From Campanula takesimana (taxonomy: Eukaryota; Streptophyta; Magnoliopsida; Asterales; Campanulaceae), in the NCBI GenBank assembly GCA_026119855.1, contig JAOWBW010000105.1, positions 1,674,001 through 1,738,000 on the forward strand: a DNA stretch of 64,000 bases, written 5' to 3'. Under the pieces are notes generated by a model. The model had not been told where the DNA came from and did not search any database. It saw only the letters and a program-made list of their open reading frames with translations. Every line of letters begins with the position of its first letter. Position 1 is the stretch's first letter. The position numbers and the translations under genes were made by a program. Positions 35,015 to 46,617 of the stretch are shown one piece after another.

Positions 35015-35269
35015 TATTTACAAACATAATATCTCTATAATTACATATAATCCGCTCCTCCCCACTCAAAAAACGGATTTTTTCCCCTAGGGCCCCTGGG
35101 GCGAGATTTTATTACACATAAACCCTAGCCCAGACCAAATGCCAGATAAAGGCTTCACCCGAGATCAAAATTCCACCCACACCCCTAGCTTCATTTAGCT
35201 TCCTTTGACTGGTCAAACATAACACCTAAATACCAAAACTACCCCTAACCCCAACAAAACCCTCCTCAC

Positions 35270-35790
35270 TCCTCTCACAATCTCACGCTCGCCAGATCTC
35301 TCTCTCTCTCTCTCTCTCTCTCACATCTCTCTGCTGCCCACCGTTCTCCATCCTCCGACCGGTGAGATCTCATCCGGCTAACAAATCTCTGACATCGGCG
35401 TCTTTCTCTGTCAAATCCATCCGTCGTTTGCTCATCGCCGGTGTCGGATCTGGCTCCAATCGTCAGATCTGGACCCACGCTCTCGGACGCCGACGCCGAA
35501 GCCGTCGCTGTTCATCTTCTCAGGCGAACATCACCGCGCTCTCCAATTCCGGCGCATAAGCGTCGCCCACACTGCTAGCGCCCAGATCTGAGTCATTCTT
35601 TTACCTCCGACGTAGATCTGTTTCGATAAATCCTAGGCCATCTCTAACGCCCTCATCTTCTCCGGCGAACTCCTCTACCACGTCTGACCTCCGTCTCCGT
35701 CCATCTTAACCCCGGCGACTCCGATTTCTCCGACGCCGTCGGCTTTCTTCATTTTTCTCCGGTGCGTCTCGTCTTATTTCTTCTGGACTT
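35270..35790. pseudogene. Captured gene-5'-end-like segment in M7
   Basis: A CT microsatellite is followed by CpG-rich sequence, with AGATCTG or a one-base variant repeated several times and many CTCCGACGCC-like codons. It resembles the 5' UTR and first exon of a plant gene. The longest plus frame, 35362-35559 (65 aa, Ser/Arg-rich), shows no recognisable domain. GC content is far above the surroundings. The parent gene is unknown. Confidence 0.45.
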
Positions 35791-36235
35791 TGTGTTGGGG
35801 AGTTGAGGAAGCATTTTGTATCAAAACTCTCATTGATGTGCAGTGTACACACCTGAGCTATAGCCTATGAAGTTTAACTAGATGCGTCTATATAAGACTT
35901 ATTTTATTTTTATGAAAAATAGGTCCACTGACTTTAAAAAAAAGTCTTATAATATGAAAAAATTGATTCTTAGTCTTATACCAGTAATATATGAGACTTT
36001 ACACTATTATATAAGAGTTTTTGCTCAAACAAGACTGAAAAGTCTCATGAACATGATCTGAACCTGATCATAAGACTAAAGTCTTATTGAACCTATTTTG
36101 ATACAAATGAACATGTTTTAATGAGATTGAAAAGTCTTATGAACAGCTTCAATAAGACTTTAGTCTTATGAACACAGGTTCAAATGAACATGTTTTAATA
36201 GGAGCAAAGTCTTATGAACAGGTTCAATAGACTTT

Positions 36236-37386
36236 TGACTCTTATATGTTAATTATGTGTCAGTTATAAGAGTTTGACTGCTGTTTGACCAAAAAAAATT
36301 ATTTTTTTTTTTTAAAAAATGAAAAAAAAATATATTTTTTGTATCTCTTATATGATAATTATGTGTAAGTAATAAGAGTTTGACTGCTATTTGACCAAGT
36401 TTGACCAAAAAAATTTGTTATTTTTTTTGTAAAAAAAATGGAAAAAGTGATTTTTTTGACTCTTATGTGTTAGTTATAAGAGTTTGACTGTTGTTTGACC
36501 AAGATTGACAAAAAAAAATATATTATTTTTTTGTAAAAAAATGAAAAAAAGTATTTTTTGTAACTCTTATATGATAATTATGTGTTAGTTATAAGAGTTT
36601 GACTGCTGTTTGACCAAGTTTGACCAATTTTTTTTTTGTTTGTAAAAAATGGAAGTGTTTTTTTTTACTCTTATGTGTTAGTTATAAGAGTTTGACTGTC
36701 GTTTGACCAAGTTTGACCAAATTTGATTAAAAAATTATTATTTTTTTTGTAAAAAATGAAAAAAATTAATTTTTGTAACTCTTATATGATAATTATGTCT
36801 TAGTTATAAGAGTTTGACTGCTGTTTGACCAAGTTTGACCAAAACATTTATTATTAGTTTTGTAAAAAAATGGAAAAAGTGAAATTTTTGACGCTTATGT
36901 GTTAGTTATAAGAGTTTGACTGCTGTTTGACCGAGTTTGACCAAATTTGACCCAAAAAAATACAGTTTTTTTGTAAAAAAAATGAAAAAAAGTATTTTTT
37001 GTAACTCTTATATGATAATTATGTGTAAGTAATAAGAGTTTGACTGCTGTTTGACCAATTTTGACCAAAAAATTGTTATTGTTTTTTTTTGATAAAAATG
37101 GAAAAAGTGATTTTTTTTACTCTTATGTGTTAGTTATAAGAGTTTGACTATCGTTTGACCAAGTTTGACCAAATATTATTAATATTTTTTTCTAAAAAAA
37201 TAAAAAAAGTATTTTTTTTTTACTCTTATATGTTAATTATGTGTTAGTTATAAGAGTTTGACTTCGGTTTGACCGAGTTTGACCAAAACAATAATTTTTT
37301 TTTCTAAAAAAAATGAAAAAAATAATTTTTTTGACTCTTATATATAATTATGTGTAAGTTATAAGAGCTGACTAGGATTTGACCAA
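36236..37386 (+). repeat. Minisatellite with about 33 W-box cores
   Basis: Eleven units carry AGAGTTTGACTGCTGTTTG followed by ACCAAGTTTGACC. Unit anchors fall at 36271, 36377, 36481, 36596, 36689, 36811, 36913, 37037, 37141, 37255 and 37366. Two unit types alternate (one with ATATGATAATTATGTG, one without), giving a dimer of about 210-228 bp. Counting by eye gives about 33 TTGACC/TTGACT, all on the plus strand. TTGAC(C/T) is the WRKY-factor W-box core. Confidence 0.85.
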
Positions 37387-37594
37387 AAAAGTAAGAATGA
37401 GATGAGATATGAGGGCATTTTAGTCTTCTTGCATCTTTTTGCTGGTGAGGGGTGGGAGGAGATATGAGGGCATTTTAGTCTTATTGCATCTTTTTGCTAG
37501 TGAGGGGTGTATGAGAAATTTTTCATCTGGATTTTCTTTATTTGGGTTTGAATCTTGGCTTAGGGGCCCTAGAGTCCAAGCCCCCTCAAAAAAC

Positions 37595-37974
37595 ATGTAC
37601 TCTTTCATTTCTTAAGAGATGGTATTTATTTTCTTTTATATGGTTTCAAAATGAATATTTTCCAAAATACAGTGATTTTTTTATAAAAGTTATATGATTA
37701 AGGTGAAAATCAGGTAAAAATATAATTGATGGAAATGAAGTTGGACGGTTTCACTCTTAATAAATTTCATACGATCATATCTAAATTACATTTTAGTAAT
37801 ATAAATAAAAAAAAATTGCTACCTTGCTTAATACCACACCATAATTTAATACTCTTTATTTACCAAAGGAGACACTAGTACTATAACATAAGTACCAAAA
37901 TTTGAGTTTGGTACTTATCATTGGAGTTGCCCTTAGTAAGAGAGAAATTGTCACTCGACAGGTCATGCTAGTGA

Positions 37975-38005
<31 letters not shown>

Positions 38006-38674
38006 ATTATTGTTATTATTATTATTATTATTTTACATTTGGTTAGCTGAAGTACTAACCTGGAAAATTACTGAGGTTGATTTTTGAATTTACGTTAGCC
38101 TGTAAATTGTATTGAATCTAAAAAGGGAAACAAAGGCAACAAGAGAAAGGCCCCATGCTAAGAAATTTATTTAAAATTATCAAATCTAAGAAATAACTTT
38201 AATGTAACAGCTACGTTACGTTTCATAATTGGAATAGAAAACTCAATTTAACAATTACTCATTTACTTAAAATAAGCTAACATTAGTTGGCCAAATTAAG
38301 GATATAATTTAAACAGAAATATTATCCAAGTTAGTGATAGATTTGCATATGAATGAGGTGATAAAAAATGACCCAAACAATTTTTATTTATTTTTAATTT
38401 ACAACTTTTTTTTTTTTGATGTCTTACTCTAAGTAAGGATTAATTAAGGAAAATATATAAAAAAGTTTATATAATTACGTTACGGTGTCCACTATAACGA
38501 TGCAATCTAAGTCTATAGAATTGGTCATAAATTTTACCTTTCAGTCCTAAAATAAAAAAAATAAAATGTATTATTAATCAAGAATAGAATTTGTATTTTT
38601 TTTTTCTGACTAGAAACAATAGTATAAGCTAAATATAATAACAAAATTTATATTTACCTGGCAGTTTTATTGTT
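37595..38674. other. Intergenic AT-rich DNA with an ATT microsatellite
   Basis: No gene or element ends. An (ATT)n tract lies at about 37975-38032; the 61-aa Leu-rich ORF across it is a repeat artefact. Confidence 0.45.
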
Positions 38675-39023
38675 GAGTTGGTTTTGGGGGAAACTAGTTC
38701 CTCCATAACTTATAAAAAGTCCTGTTTTTTAACCTTTCTTTAATCCTAAAGAATTGGTTTTGGGGGAAACTAGTTCATCCATAAGTTATAAAAAGTCTTG
38801 TTTTTTTAACCCTTCTTAAACCCTAAAAGGCCTAAACCCTAAACCTTAAACCCTAAACTTTAACCCCTATAAAACAGTATTTTTTATAACTTATGGAGAA
38901 ACTAGTTTCCCCAAAATTTTCTCAATACTAAAAGGCTTAAACCTTAAACCCTAAACCCTAAACTTTAACCCTTACAAAAACATGACTTTTTATAACTTAT
39001 GGAGTTTCCCCCAAAATTTTCTC
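38675..39023. mobile_element. Mutator-type MITE M6, containing a second copy of its own family
   Basis: The outer copy has ends GAGTTGGTTTTGGGGG and CCCCCAAAATTTTCTC and a perfect 9-bp duplication TTTATTGTT at 38666-38674 and 39024-39032. The inner copy, 38751-38923, has ends GAATTGGTTTTGGGGG and CCCCAAAATTTTCTC and duplication AATCCTAAA/AATACTAAA (8 of 9). Both carry telomere-like CCCTAAA units. Confidence 0.85.
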
Positions 39024-39240
39024 TTTATTGTTAATTTAAAAACTAGGAAATAAATTTGCTAGATATTCAGATAGAGAAAGTTTTAGGGGAAACTAGTTTC
39101 TTCCAAAACACACTCACTCATTCTGGCAAATAATCTTTACTATTCACCCCACTCATTCTCTTTCCTATTTTACTTTTATACTCACAACACCAATCAATCC
39201 ACTATTCTCTCTCACTCATTCTCTCTCCTACTTTACTTTT

Positions 39241-39499
39241 GGGCGAATGACCAAACGGTGCAACGTACTTTCACTTTGTTTACACCAAGTGCAACGTACT
39301 TTAAAGTTACCACATAATGCAACGTACTTTTCAATTTTGTTTCAAATAATGCAATTTTCGTTTCAAATAATGCAACGTACATTTTAGTACGTTGCATTAT
39401 TTGAAACGGAAATTGCATTATTTGAAACAAAATTGGAAAGTACGTTGCATTTAGTGTAATCTAGGGTGTGGTACGTTGCATCAAAACGTATTTTTCCCC
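39241..39499. mobile_element. Mutator-type fold-back MITE M4 (TGCAACGTAC repeats)
   Basis: A perfect 9-bp duplication TTTACTTTT lies at 39232-39240 and 39500-39508. The whole 259 bp folds on itself around about 39385. TGCAACGTAC or its complement occurs at least six times. It is inserted in a degraded Stowaway-family sequence that ends CGGGACGGGGGGAG at about 39592. Confidence 0.85.
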
Positions 39500-39843
39500 T
39501 TTACTTTTACACTCACAATATTTACATCACTTCCAATATTTATTAATGAGCGTGCAAATGAGGGGTAGAACTCTTACTCCGGGACGGGGGGAGTACCCAG
39601 TAAATGTCACATGCATTGCAGGCTGCAGGGCAAGATTGTAATTCCAAACTAATTTTAAAATAGCATTAGCACAGTTTCTTGAAATTAACCCTAAAATTAA
39701 GCACCGTTTCCTATCAAAAACAGAAAATTTATTAAGGGTTTTCCATAAGATGCAATATTTAATATCATTAGTATTTATAGGCTCAATATATTTCCAGATT
39801 CTTCCTTCCAGATATGAATCTCTCCTCCCGAAATAGGATCATA

Positions 39844-40095
39844 CCCCCTCCGTCTCATTTTAAACTTCAAAAATTTCTATTTTAGTTGTCTAATTTTAAA
39901 CATTAAAACTTTAAAAAGAAAGTCTTTTATACTTCTTTATTCGTGGCCCCACATGTCATACTTATAATAATCACCCACTAACTATTATTTACCCCAATTT
40001 CTCTCCTACCAAACTATCTACGCGCACAACACATCACATTTTTCTTAATTTTTGAACCTAAAAGTTTTTTGAAATTTAAATTGAGACGGAGGGAG
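39844..40095. mobile_element. Stowaway-type MITE
   Basis: Left CCCCCTCCGTCTCATTTTAA and right TTGAGACGGAGGGAG are inverted, next to TA. Confidence 0.8.
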
Positions 40096-41373
40096 TATTA
40101 AGGAAACAAAGAGATGAGATGATTTATATATCACTTTTGTATATTATTGCGCACGTCGGGTGATTTAACAGTTACGTTTCACCGATGATACAGTTATAAC
40201 GTCAATTTTTATAATTTATAACTGTTGGATCAGATGTGATACAGATTATAGTGTACAAAATTGATACAAGTAATTTTGTAATGAAAACAAAGGGGCATCA
40301 TTTGTACTAAACCTTAACATTATAAAAAGAAAAACAACATTTTCTCATAATTGATTTGAGTTACGTATAATTAAACGAGTCCAAATCCTCTGTACCACTT
40401 TGTGTGCCACTTTATGTGCCACAAGTGATCTAATGGCTCACAATTGTTAAGAGTGGTATTATTGTAATATTATGCAAACATGTGAACGGTTAGATTAAAA
40501 GTGGTAAATGGAATGGTACACAAAAGTGGTTCAAGAGATCTCGACTCTCATTAAACCAAATTGGTGGGTCACCACCATAGATTCTGTACGGTCAAACAAA
40601 AATCAAATCCCATCTCAACCGTTGGAAAATGGGAAAGAAAAGAGTTTGATAAACAGACGGCTCACATTGCTTGAAAGTGGGACAAAGACATAGTGTTGTT
40701 ATCTTATTGGTTAAATGTGAGTACAGCTTATCATCTCTAAAGTCTTCTGCTTCCAAATATGCATGCCTCTGGCTTCACATGTCAAGAAAAAAAAAAAAAA
40801 AAAAAGAAAGGAAAGTTTGAGAGAGAAAGAGAGGTTTTAGAGAGAGAAAGTACCATAAACAAAGCTCCATTATTTCATTGGAAAGATGGATATATATTGT
40901 TGTATGTATCACCTTTTTATTACTTTAGTTTGTGTATTTTATTGAAAAGGTGCTTTCATTTCTGCAATAATGGGGAAAAAGAAAATGTCAAAACAGAGAC
41001 TAGAGAGAGAAAGTGAGGACTAATAAACTAGAGAGAGAGAGAGAGAGAGAGAGATTGATTCGTTGTATTGTTTGGGTCGAACCCATTCATTCTGTTCTGG
41101 CCATCTCCATCATTTGTCAATTTGTACTACATCTTTTTTTTTAATTTGCGCTGATTCCTCATCCTCTTCCAAAGTCCCCCTTTTTAAAAAAAATAAAATA
41201 AAATTGATCCCATCCATTTTTCTTATCTCTATATCTATTTTAACCTCTATTTGGGGGTCGTTGCAAGATTTGATTTTGGATTTGAATTTGTGTTAAAAAT
41301 AATAATCCAATCTTTGAGTTTTAGAACTCTGTTCTTGTTGAAAATCCCATCTGGGTGTTTGTGAATTTGAAGA
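40096..41373 (+). promoter_or_regulatory. Upstream region and 5' UTR of the ARR gene
   Basis: No gene. A GA microsatellite (about 41028-41053) lies about 330 bp before the ATG, and further GAGAGA tracts occur at about 40820-40850; GA repeats are common in plant core promoters and 5' UTRs. Degenerate inverted TGTACCACTTT/AGTGGT motifs lie at 40390-40535. The TATA box and start site could not be fixed. Confidence 0.4.
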
Positions 41374-44300
41374 ATGACAGTGGAGGAAAGTATGTCAGGT
41401 GAAGTTGATAGATTTCCAATTGGTATGCGAGTTCTTGCTGTGGATGATGACTCCACTTGTTTGATGTTGTTGGAAAACCTACTCAGGAAATGCCAGTACC
41501 AGGGTTTGTTCCTCTTCCTCAGTTTTTCTTGCTCTTTTGTTGTTCTTTTTTTTTTTTTTTAACTCGATTTGTCTTTGGTTTGTTCATGTTTATCTTTTGT
41601 TGTTGTTGTTGTTGTTGTGTGTGTGTGTGTGTTTTCTCTTTGGGTGCTTATTTGCATATCCATGTTGGTTTCCACTTTCCAGAAGATGTTTGGTGGCATG
41701 TTTTTCATAATTAGTCATGGATTTGGGTTCTGGTCAATTGGATTTAAGGTCTTATTCTTGGGTATCTGTTAAAATTCTGTGTTAATTGTTTTTTTGATAG
41801 TTCTAAAGATTTGAATTTTGGTTCTGCTCTAGTCTGATCATGTGTTGTTTATTTTGTACAACCCTCGTCCCAAAATGAATGTCCGAAAATTGTTTCAAAT
41901 TTACTCTTAAGATGAAGAGCAAAGTTGATTTTTTTTTTCTAGACATTTATTTTGATTTTGGGAAGGAGGAGAAGTATATATACTGCTGATTGAGGATGGT
42001 TTCTCATATTTCTTCTGATATGAGTTCTTTTTGTACTCCAAAGTTCCTTTTCAATCTGTTTATTTGTAATTTATGCTACTAATAGAGATTTATTTTGAAT
42101 TATATACTTGAATTTGATCATGAATGCGTTTACTTTGTTGACTAAACATCATGATCCATCTTGTTGTGGGGAAGATTTACCATCCTCCAAAATCTTATTG
42201 AAGCCAATTCTCATAAAAACATGCTATGATTTTGTAGTTACGACCGCAACTCAAGCAAGAACAGCTCTAAAGATGTTGAGGGAAAACAGAAACAGATTTG
42301 ACCTCATCATCAGTGATGTCCATATGCCCGATATGGATGGTTTTAAGCTGCTGGAACTAGTTGGTCTCGAAATGGACCTTCCTGTCATTAGTAAGCAAAT
42401 TACCCTTTCTCAAATATTTGATAAATATATATATTTTCACCCGATATGAAATTATTTATATTATTATTTTGAATATGATTTTAGTGTTGTCGGCAAATAG
42501 CGATCCCAAGCTTGTGATGAAGGGGGTAACGCACGGAGCTTGTGATTATTTGGTGAAACCTGTTCGACTCGAGGAGCTCAGGAACATATGGCAACATGTG
42601 ATCCGTAAAAAGAAGGTTGAGCCAAAGTCTCAGACCAAAGGTACGAGTCAAGACAAGTCGAGCCAAGGCAGTGAAGGTGGTCAAGACCCTGCAGATCAGA
42701 GTGTGAAAATCAACAGAAAGAGAAAGGATGAGGAAGAAGACGGTGAAGACAATGAGAATGAAAGTGATGACCCGTCTTCACAGAAGAAGCCTCGGGTTGT
42801 TTGGTCTATAGATCTTCATAGGAAGTTTGTTGCTGCGGTTAACCAATTGGGCATTGAAAGTGTGTTCTTTAGCATCATCATTTATACCTTTCATTTCCCA
42901 AATGATTTTGGCCCTCATTTTCATTTTTTCTTGGTTAATATTGCAGAAGCCGTACCCAAAAGGATTCTTGATTTGATGAATGTTGAAGGGCTCACTAGAG
43001 AAAATGTTGCAAGCCATCTCCAGGTACTAATCCTTGGGTGTTTCATTAGGGATTTGGGGCATGTGCAGTCAAAACGGGAATGCATAGAAGTCCGAAACCC
43101 TTGCTATAGGATAGGATGTAACTCATATTACTATCTCCGTCCCAAATAATGTCCGATTTATTTTTTCAAATTTGCTCTTGATTCAAGAGCAAATTTTAAT
43201 TTTTTTGGACACTCATTTTGGGACGGAGGGAGTACTATTTATATAACTAATATTACTATAATGTTCTCACACGCCAATAAAATGTAACATAGAAGATGCA
43301 ACTCATGTTGTCATAAAATGTAACTTGTGTACTATAAAAGTCGGACTTCTGTTACAGGCCCCAGATAGTTACAGGCCCCAGATACGCTTTATTAGTGAAA
43401 CTCTCATGTGTGTTATGCCTAGAGATTGTTTGGCCAAGAACCATATGAATTAGATGCTGAGTAATAGGGTGTTTTCTTTTGCAGAAATATCGGCTTTACT
43501 TGAAACGGATCAGCATGCAGCAAGCAAACATGGTTGCCACTTTCGGGGGTAAGGATGGGTCCTACATCCGCATGGGCTCCATTGATGGAATTGGTGATTT
43601 CCGAGCATTAACTGGTTCTGGAAGGCTACCAAACGCAGCCTTATCATCATATTCACCTTCTGGTATTCTCGGTAGACTAAATAGCACATCTGGTGTGAGC
43701 CTCCATGGCCTTGCTCCTTCACTTATCCAACCAACTCATACTCAAAATTTGAGCAACTCCATTAATAATATCGCGAAATTCCAGCCAGTTGTATCATCAG
43801 CGGTCCAAAATACAAATCTTTATCCGGGAATTTCACAATCTTTTGATCTTGATCAGTTGCAGCCATATAAATCCATTACCCAAATCGGAGATTTCAATTC
43901 CATTGATGACCCAAGAATCTTTACATCGAGCAACTCCTTGCCCAGCGTTTCAACCAATCCTTTGATATTACAGGGGACCTCACAAACGGGCGGAGGTTTT
44001 ATGAGTCAGTCTTCTTTGAAGGTGGCTTCTTTAGGATCAGAACCGTTCAATCTTGGATCAGGTGGTGGTGCTGCTAATTTTCTTGATCAGGGAAGATGTA
44101 ATGAGAATTGGCAGAGCGCTATGCAGCCATCAAAGATCTCATCAAATCCATTGCCGTTGATTGATAATTTTCATGATCAGTTGCAGCCTAATAACCTGAG
44201 ATACAATAATAGTAATGGGTTTTCTTCTAATAATCCCGTTAGCGTGCCTCTAGAAGATTCTAGAAGCGGGTGCCAATCATTATCAAACCTGAAGCATGGA

Positions 44301-44801
44301 CCTTATACGCAGTATTCAAGCAATGCCTTCAGTAACTTAGCATCTCTAGCCCCAGTCAATGGCGGTGTGGGCCCGACAAAGGACCAAAATAGTGGGGTCT
44401 ACACGGGAAGGACAGATGGAACTTCGTTTGAAAGATCAAATGGTGGCGCTTCAACGCTTTTGCAGCATAATGAGAATCAGAAGTCAACCCCAGAGTCAAA
44501 GTTGAGATCCAATGAAGAGTACATACTGCAGCAAAACAAGTTGCAGGGTGGTTTCGTTCCTAACGGTTATGATTCCTTGGATGATCTTATGAATGCAATG
44601 ATGAAACGGGTATGTTCTTTTTTAATTCAAACTTCCTCCAACTTTCCATTTTGTTTCACAAGTGATTATCTGATTAAGTTTCATGATTGAAATAAATATC
44701 AAATTTACATCTACCAAGTATATGACATAGGCTTCCTATTGAACTTATCTTAAAACATGATCATCAATGAATATCGAAAATGGATTATATTTTAAGCACG
44801 C

Positions 44802-44835
<34 letters not shown>

Positions 44836-44847
44836 CCATACACGTAT

Positions 44848-44911
<64 letters not shown>

Positions 44912-45165
44912 CATATGTATAGGTATATTGAAAGATGCAATGCTTCTGAACTGAAAGTAGGTATTTCATAACTTTGATGTATCTTTTTGCTAAAATGGTT
45001 TTCTTTCCAATGTATCTCCTCTCCCATTTGGATATTTGAATATTTCCTTTCATCAATTTTCTAATGTTAATTTTGGTACTTGTGATGCAGGAGCAAGACA
45101 CAACAGCAAGTCTAATGGATGGAGAATTTGGATTCGATGCATACAGTTTCGGGTCTTGTATTTGA
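41374..45165 (+). CDS. ARR12-like: Type-B cytokinin response regulator (ARR10/ARR12-like), 6 exons
   Basis: This is a nuclear transcription factor at the end of the cytokinin phosphorelay: it receives phosphate from AHP proteins and activates primary-response genes. Exons: 41374-41503, 42238-42390, 42485-42859, 42947-43023, 43485-44609 and 45091-45165. All introns are GT-AG and the joined frame gives 644 aa. The receiver domain (about 17-135) has the acidic pocket VDDD at 24-26, phospho-acceptor D70 in SDVHMPDMDG, S97 and K119. A basic NRKRKDEEED segment follows. The GARP/Myb-like DNA-binding domain (about 195-255) runs from KKPRVVWSIDLHRKF to LTRENVASHLQKYRLYLKR. The Q/N/S-rich C-terminal part is the usual activation region and ends MDGEFGFDAYSFGSCI. 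The MTVE start and the ending resemble ARR10/ARR12. All key residues are intact. Introns 1 and 4 carry Stowaway-like MITEs; intron 5 holds a CA/TA microsatellite. Confidence 0.93.
43131..43232. mobile_element. Short Stowaway-type MITE in ARR intron 4
   Basis: Left CTATCTCCGTCCCAAATAAT and right TTTTGGGACGGAGGGAG are inverted, with flanking TA. A hairpin of about 100 bp forms via TTGCTCTTGA/TCAAGAGCAA. A related but broken hairpin lies in intron 1 (about 41870-41970). Confidence 0.8.
44803..44910. repeat. CA/TA compound microsatellite in ARR intron 5
   Basis: A (CA)n tract is followed by (TA)n runs of more than 50 bp. The two ORFs reading Tyr-Ile repeats here are artefacts. Confidence 0.95.
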
Positions 45166-45435
45166 CTTGACTTGGATGCCTCTGACAAAGAGAGGCTGCA
45201 AGAATCTTGGTTTCGCTCTTTCAGGAGTCTGTATCAATATGTAATATGTTTCTCGTTAATTTTCCGTTAGATTTGGTTAGTGTCGTCAAGTAGAATCAAT
45301 GTTACTAAAAATTTTCGTATCGTGGTTTCAGTAGCAGAGGCCATGTTTGGTTTCTTGGTAGTTTTCATTCTCTCAATGCAGACAACTCTTCTTACTGTTC
45401 ATGGAATAATGTTGATGAGGAACTGACATTTCTAG

Positions 45436-46617
45436 GGCAAATTGCCAATTAGTTATCTGAGTTTGTCGTCAACTTTCAATTAGTTACCCAGTTTGTGTTT
45501 CGGTCAATTTAGTTATTGAATTTGTCTTTTTGTTTCAATTGGTGTAAAATCCGTTTGTTTGTCAAAAAACTAACGAAAATTGATGAAAAACGTAACAAAG
45601 TTCTTTCAAAATTGCAATGATCACCCCTAAAGTTTAAATTATTCCATTACACCCCTAAACTAACGAATGTTAAGAGCTATCTTATTTCTAACCAACAACA
45701 ATAACAAGCCCAAGTCCGGCAACCACGATAACCACCATGCCCGCCACCGGAACCACCGTAGTGCCACCATGCCCACCATCAGAACCACCGCAGTGCCACC
45801 ACGACGAAATCAAAAGCAAATGAAACGGAGGAATCTTGAAAGTGAACTGGATTTAGAAATTATCTCAATCCAATCTATTTATTTTGAAAGAAATCAGCTT
45901 AAAACGCAGAAATCACCACATAATTAGACAAAAATCAAACCTAGAATTGGGTTCAAAAAAGAAAAAAAGAAAAAAAAGGAACAGATCTGTAACAATGGCG
46001 TCGGCGTCAACGGATATCGGCAACGACCTCGGCGACCTCGGCGGAACACGGCAACGGCGTCAACGGCTACCTCAACGTTCAACGACCGAACTGATCTCAC
46101 CTGGGCCTCCTCCGATTTGAAGCCAATCGCACGGAATTCGCCCGATTTGATGGAGTTTGGCCGGAGAAGAAGCTCTTGCCGGCGGGGACTTGTTTTGGTT
46201 GGTTCACCGTGTACACGTTGATGAGTTGGCGGTCCCTCCTTGGCTCATCTTTGCCGGAGTCGGAGAATTTGACGGCTGCGGAGGGAGAGGCCGTGGGCTG
46301 GAGAGAGGGAGAGAGAGAGAGCGTATTTGTTAACGATTGGAGGGGGGAGGGGAGGGAGTATATTTTTCTGGAAAATTTATAAGGGTGAGGCAAACTGAAA
46401 TAATATAAACTATAGGGGTGATGATCGCAATTTTGGTAAAAGTTTGTTACATCTTTTCATCTATTTTCGTTATTTTCGTTAAGTTTTTGACGAACTAACT
46501 AATTTTACACCGAATTGTAACAAAAAGACAAATTCGATAACTAAATTGACCGAAACACAAACTGGGTAACTAATTGAAAGTTGACGACAAACTCAGGTAA
46601 CTAATTGACAATTTGCC
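45436..46617. mobile_element. Pack-MULE-like element M8 with 230-bp inverted arms
   Basis: The ends GGCAAATTGCCAATTAGTTA and the complement of TAACTAATTGACAATTTGCC pair, and similarity continues for about 230 bp. The flanks (ACATTTCTA, TTCTTTCTA) match at only 6 of 9, so the target duplication is decayed or absent. The interior (about 45700-46370) is GC-rich with GGCGACCTCGGCGG-type sequence, unlike the surroundings, and looks like captured host DNA. Small ORFs on both strands (78-98 aa) have no recognisable domain. Confidence 0.6.

Larger units (their letters stand above)
35075..37584. mobile_element. Pack-MULE candidate M7 (2.5 kb)
   Basis: The ends share an inverted CTAGGGCCCCT...AAGATT block: GGATTTTTTCCCCTAGGGCC on the left against the complement of CTAGAGTCCAAGCCCC on the right. 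A perfect 10-bp duplication CTCAAAAAAC lies at 35065-35074 and 37585-37594. Interior: a GC-rich gene-like segment (about 35270-35790), AAGTCTTATGAAC-type repeats (35900-36230), the W-box array, and a 55-bp tandem duplication near 37400-37510. No transposase. The 9-11 bp duplication fits a Mutator-like element. Confidence 0.65.

Noticed and set aside
35362..35559. 65-aa ORF as an independent gene
   Set aside because: Low-complexity Ser/Arg-rich reading in a CpG-rich segment inside a MULE; no domain and no downstream exon found.
44745..45188. 147-aa minus ORF and companions with Tyr-Ile runs
   Set aside because: Antisense to the ARR last exon and driven by the CA/TA microsatellite.
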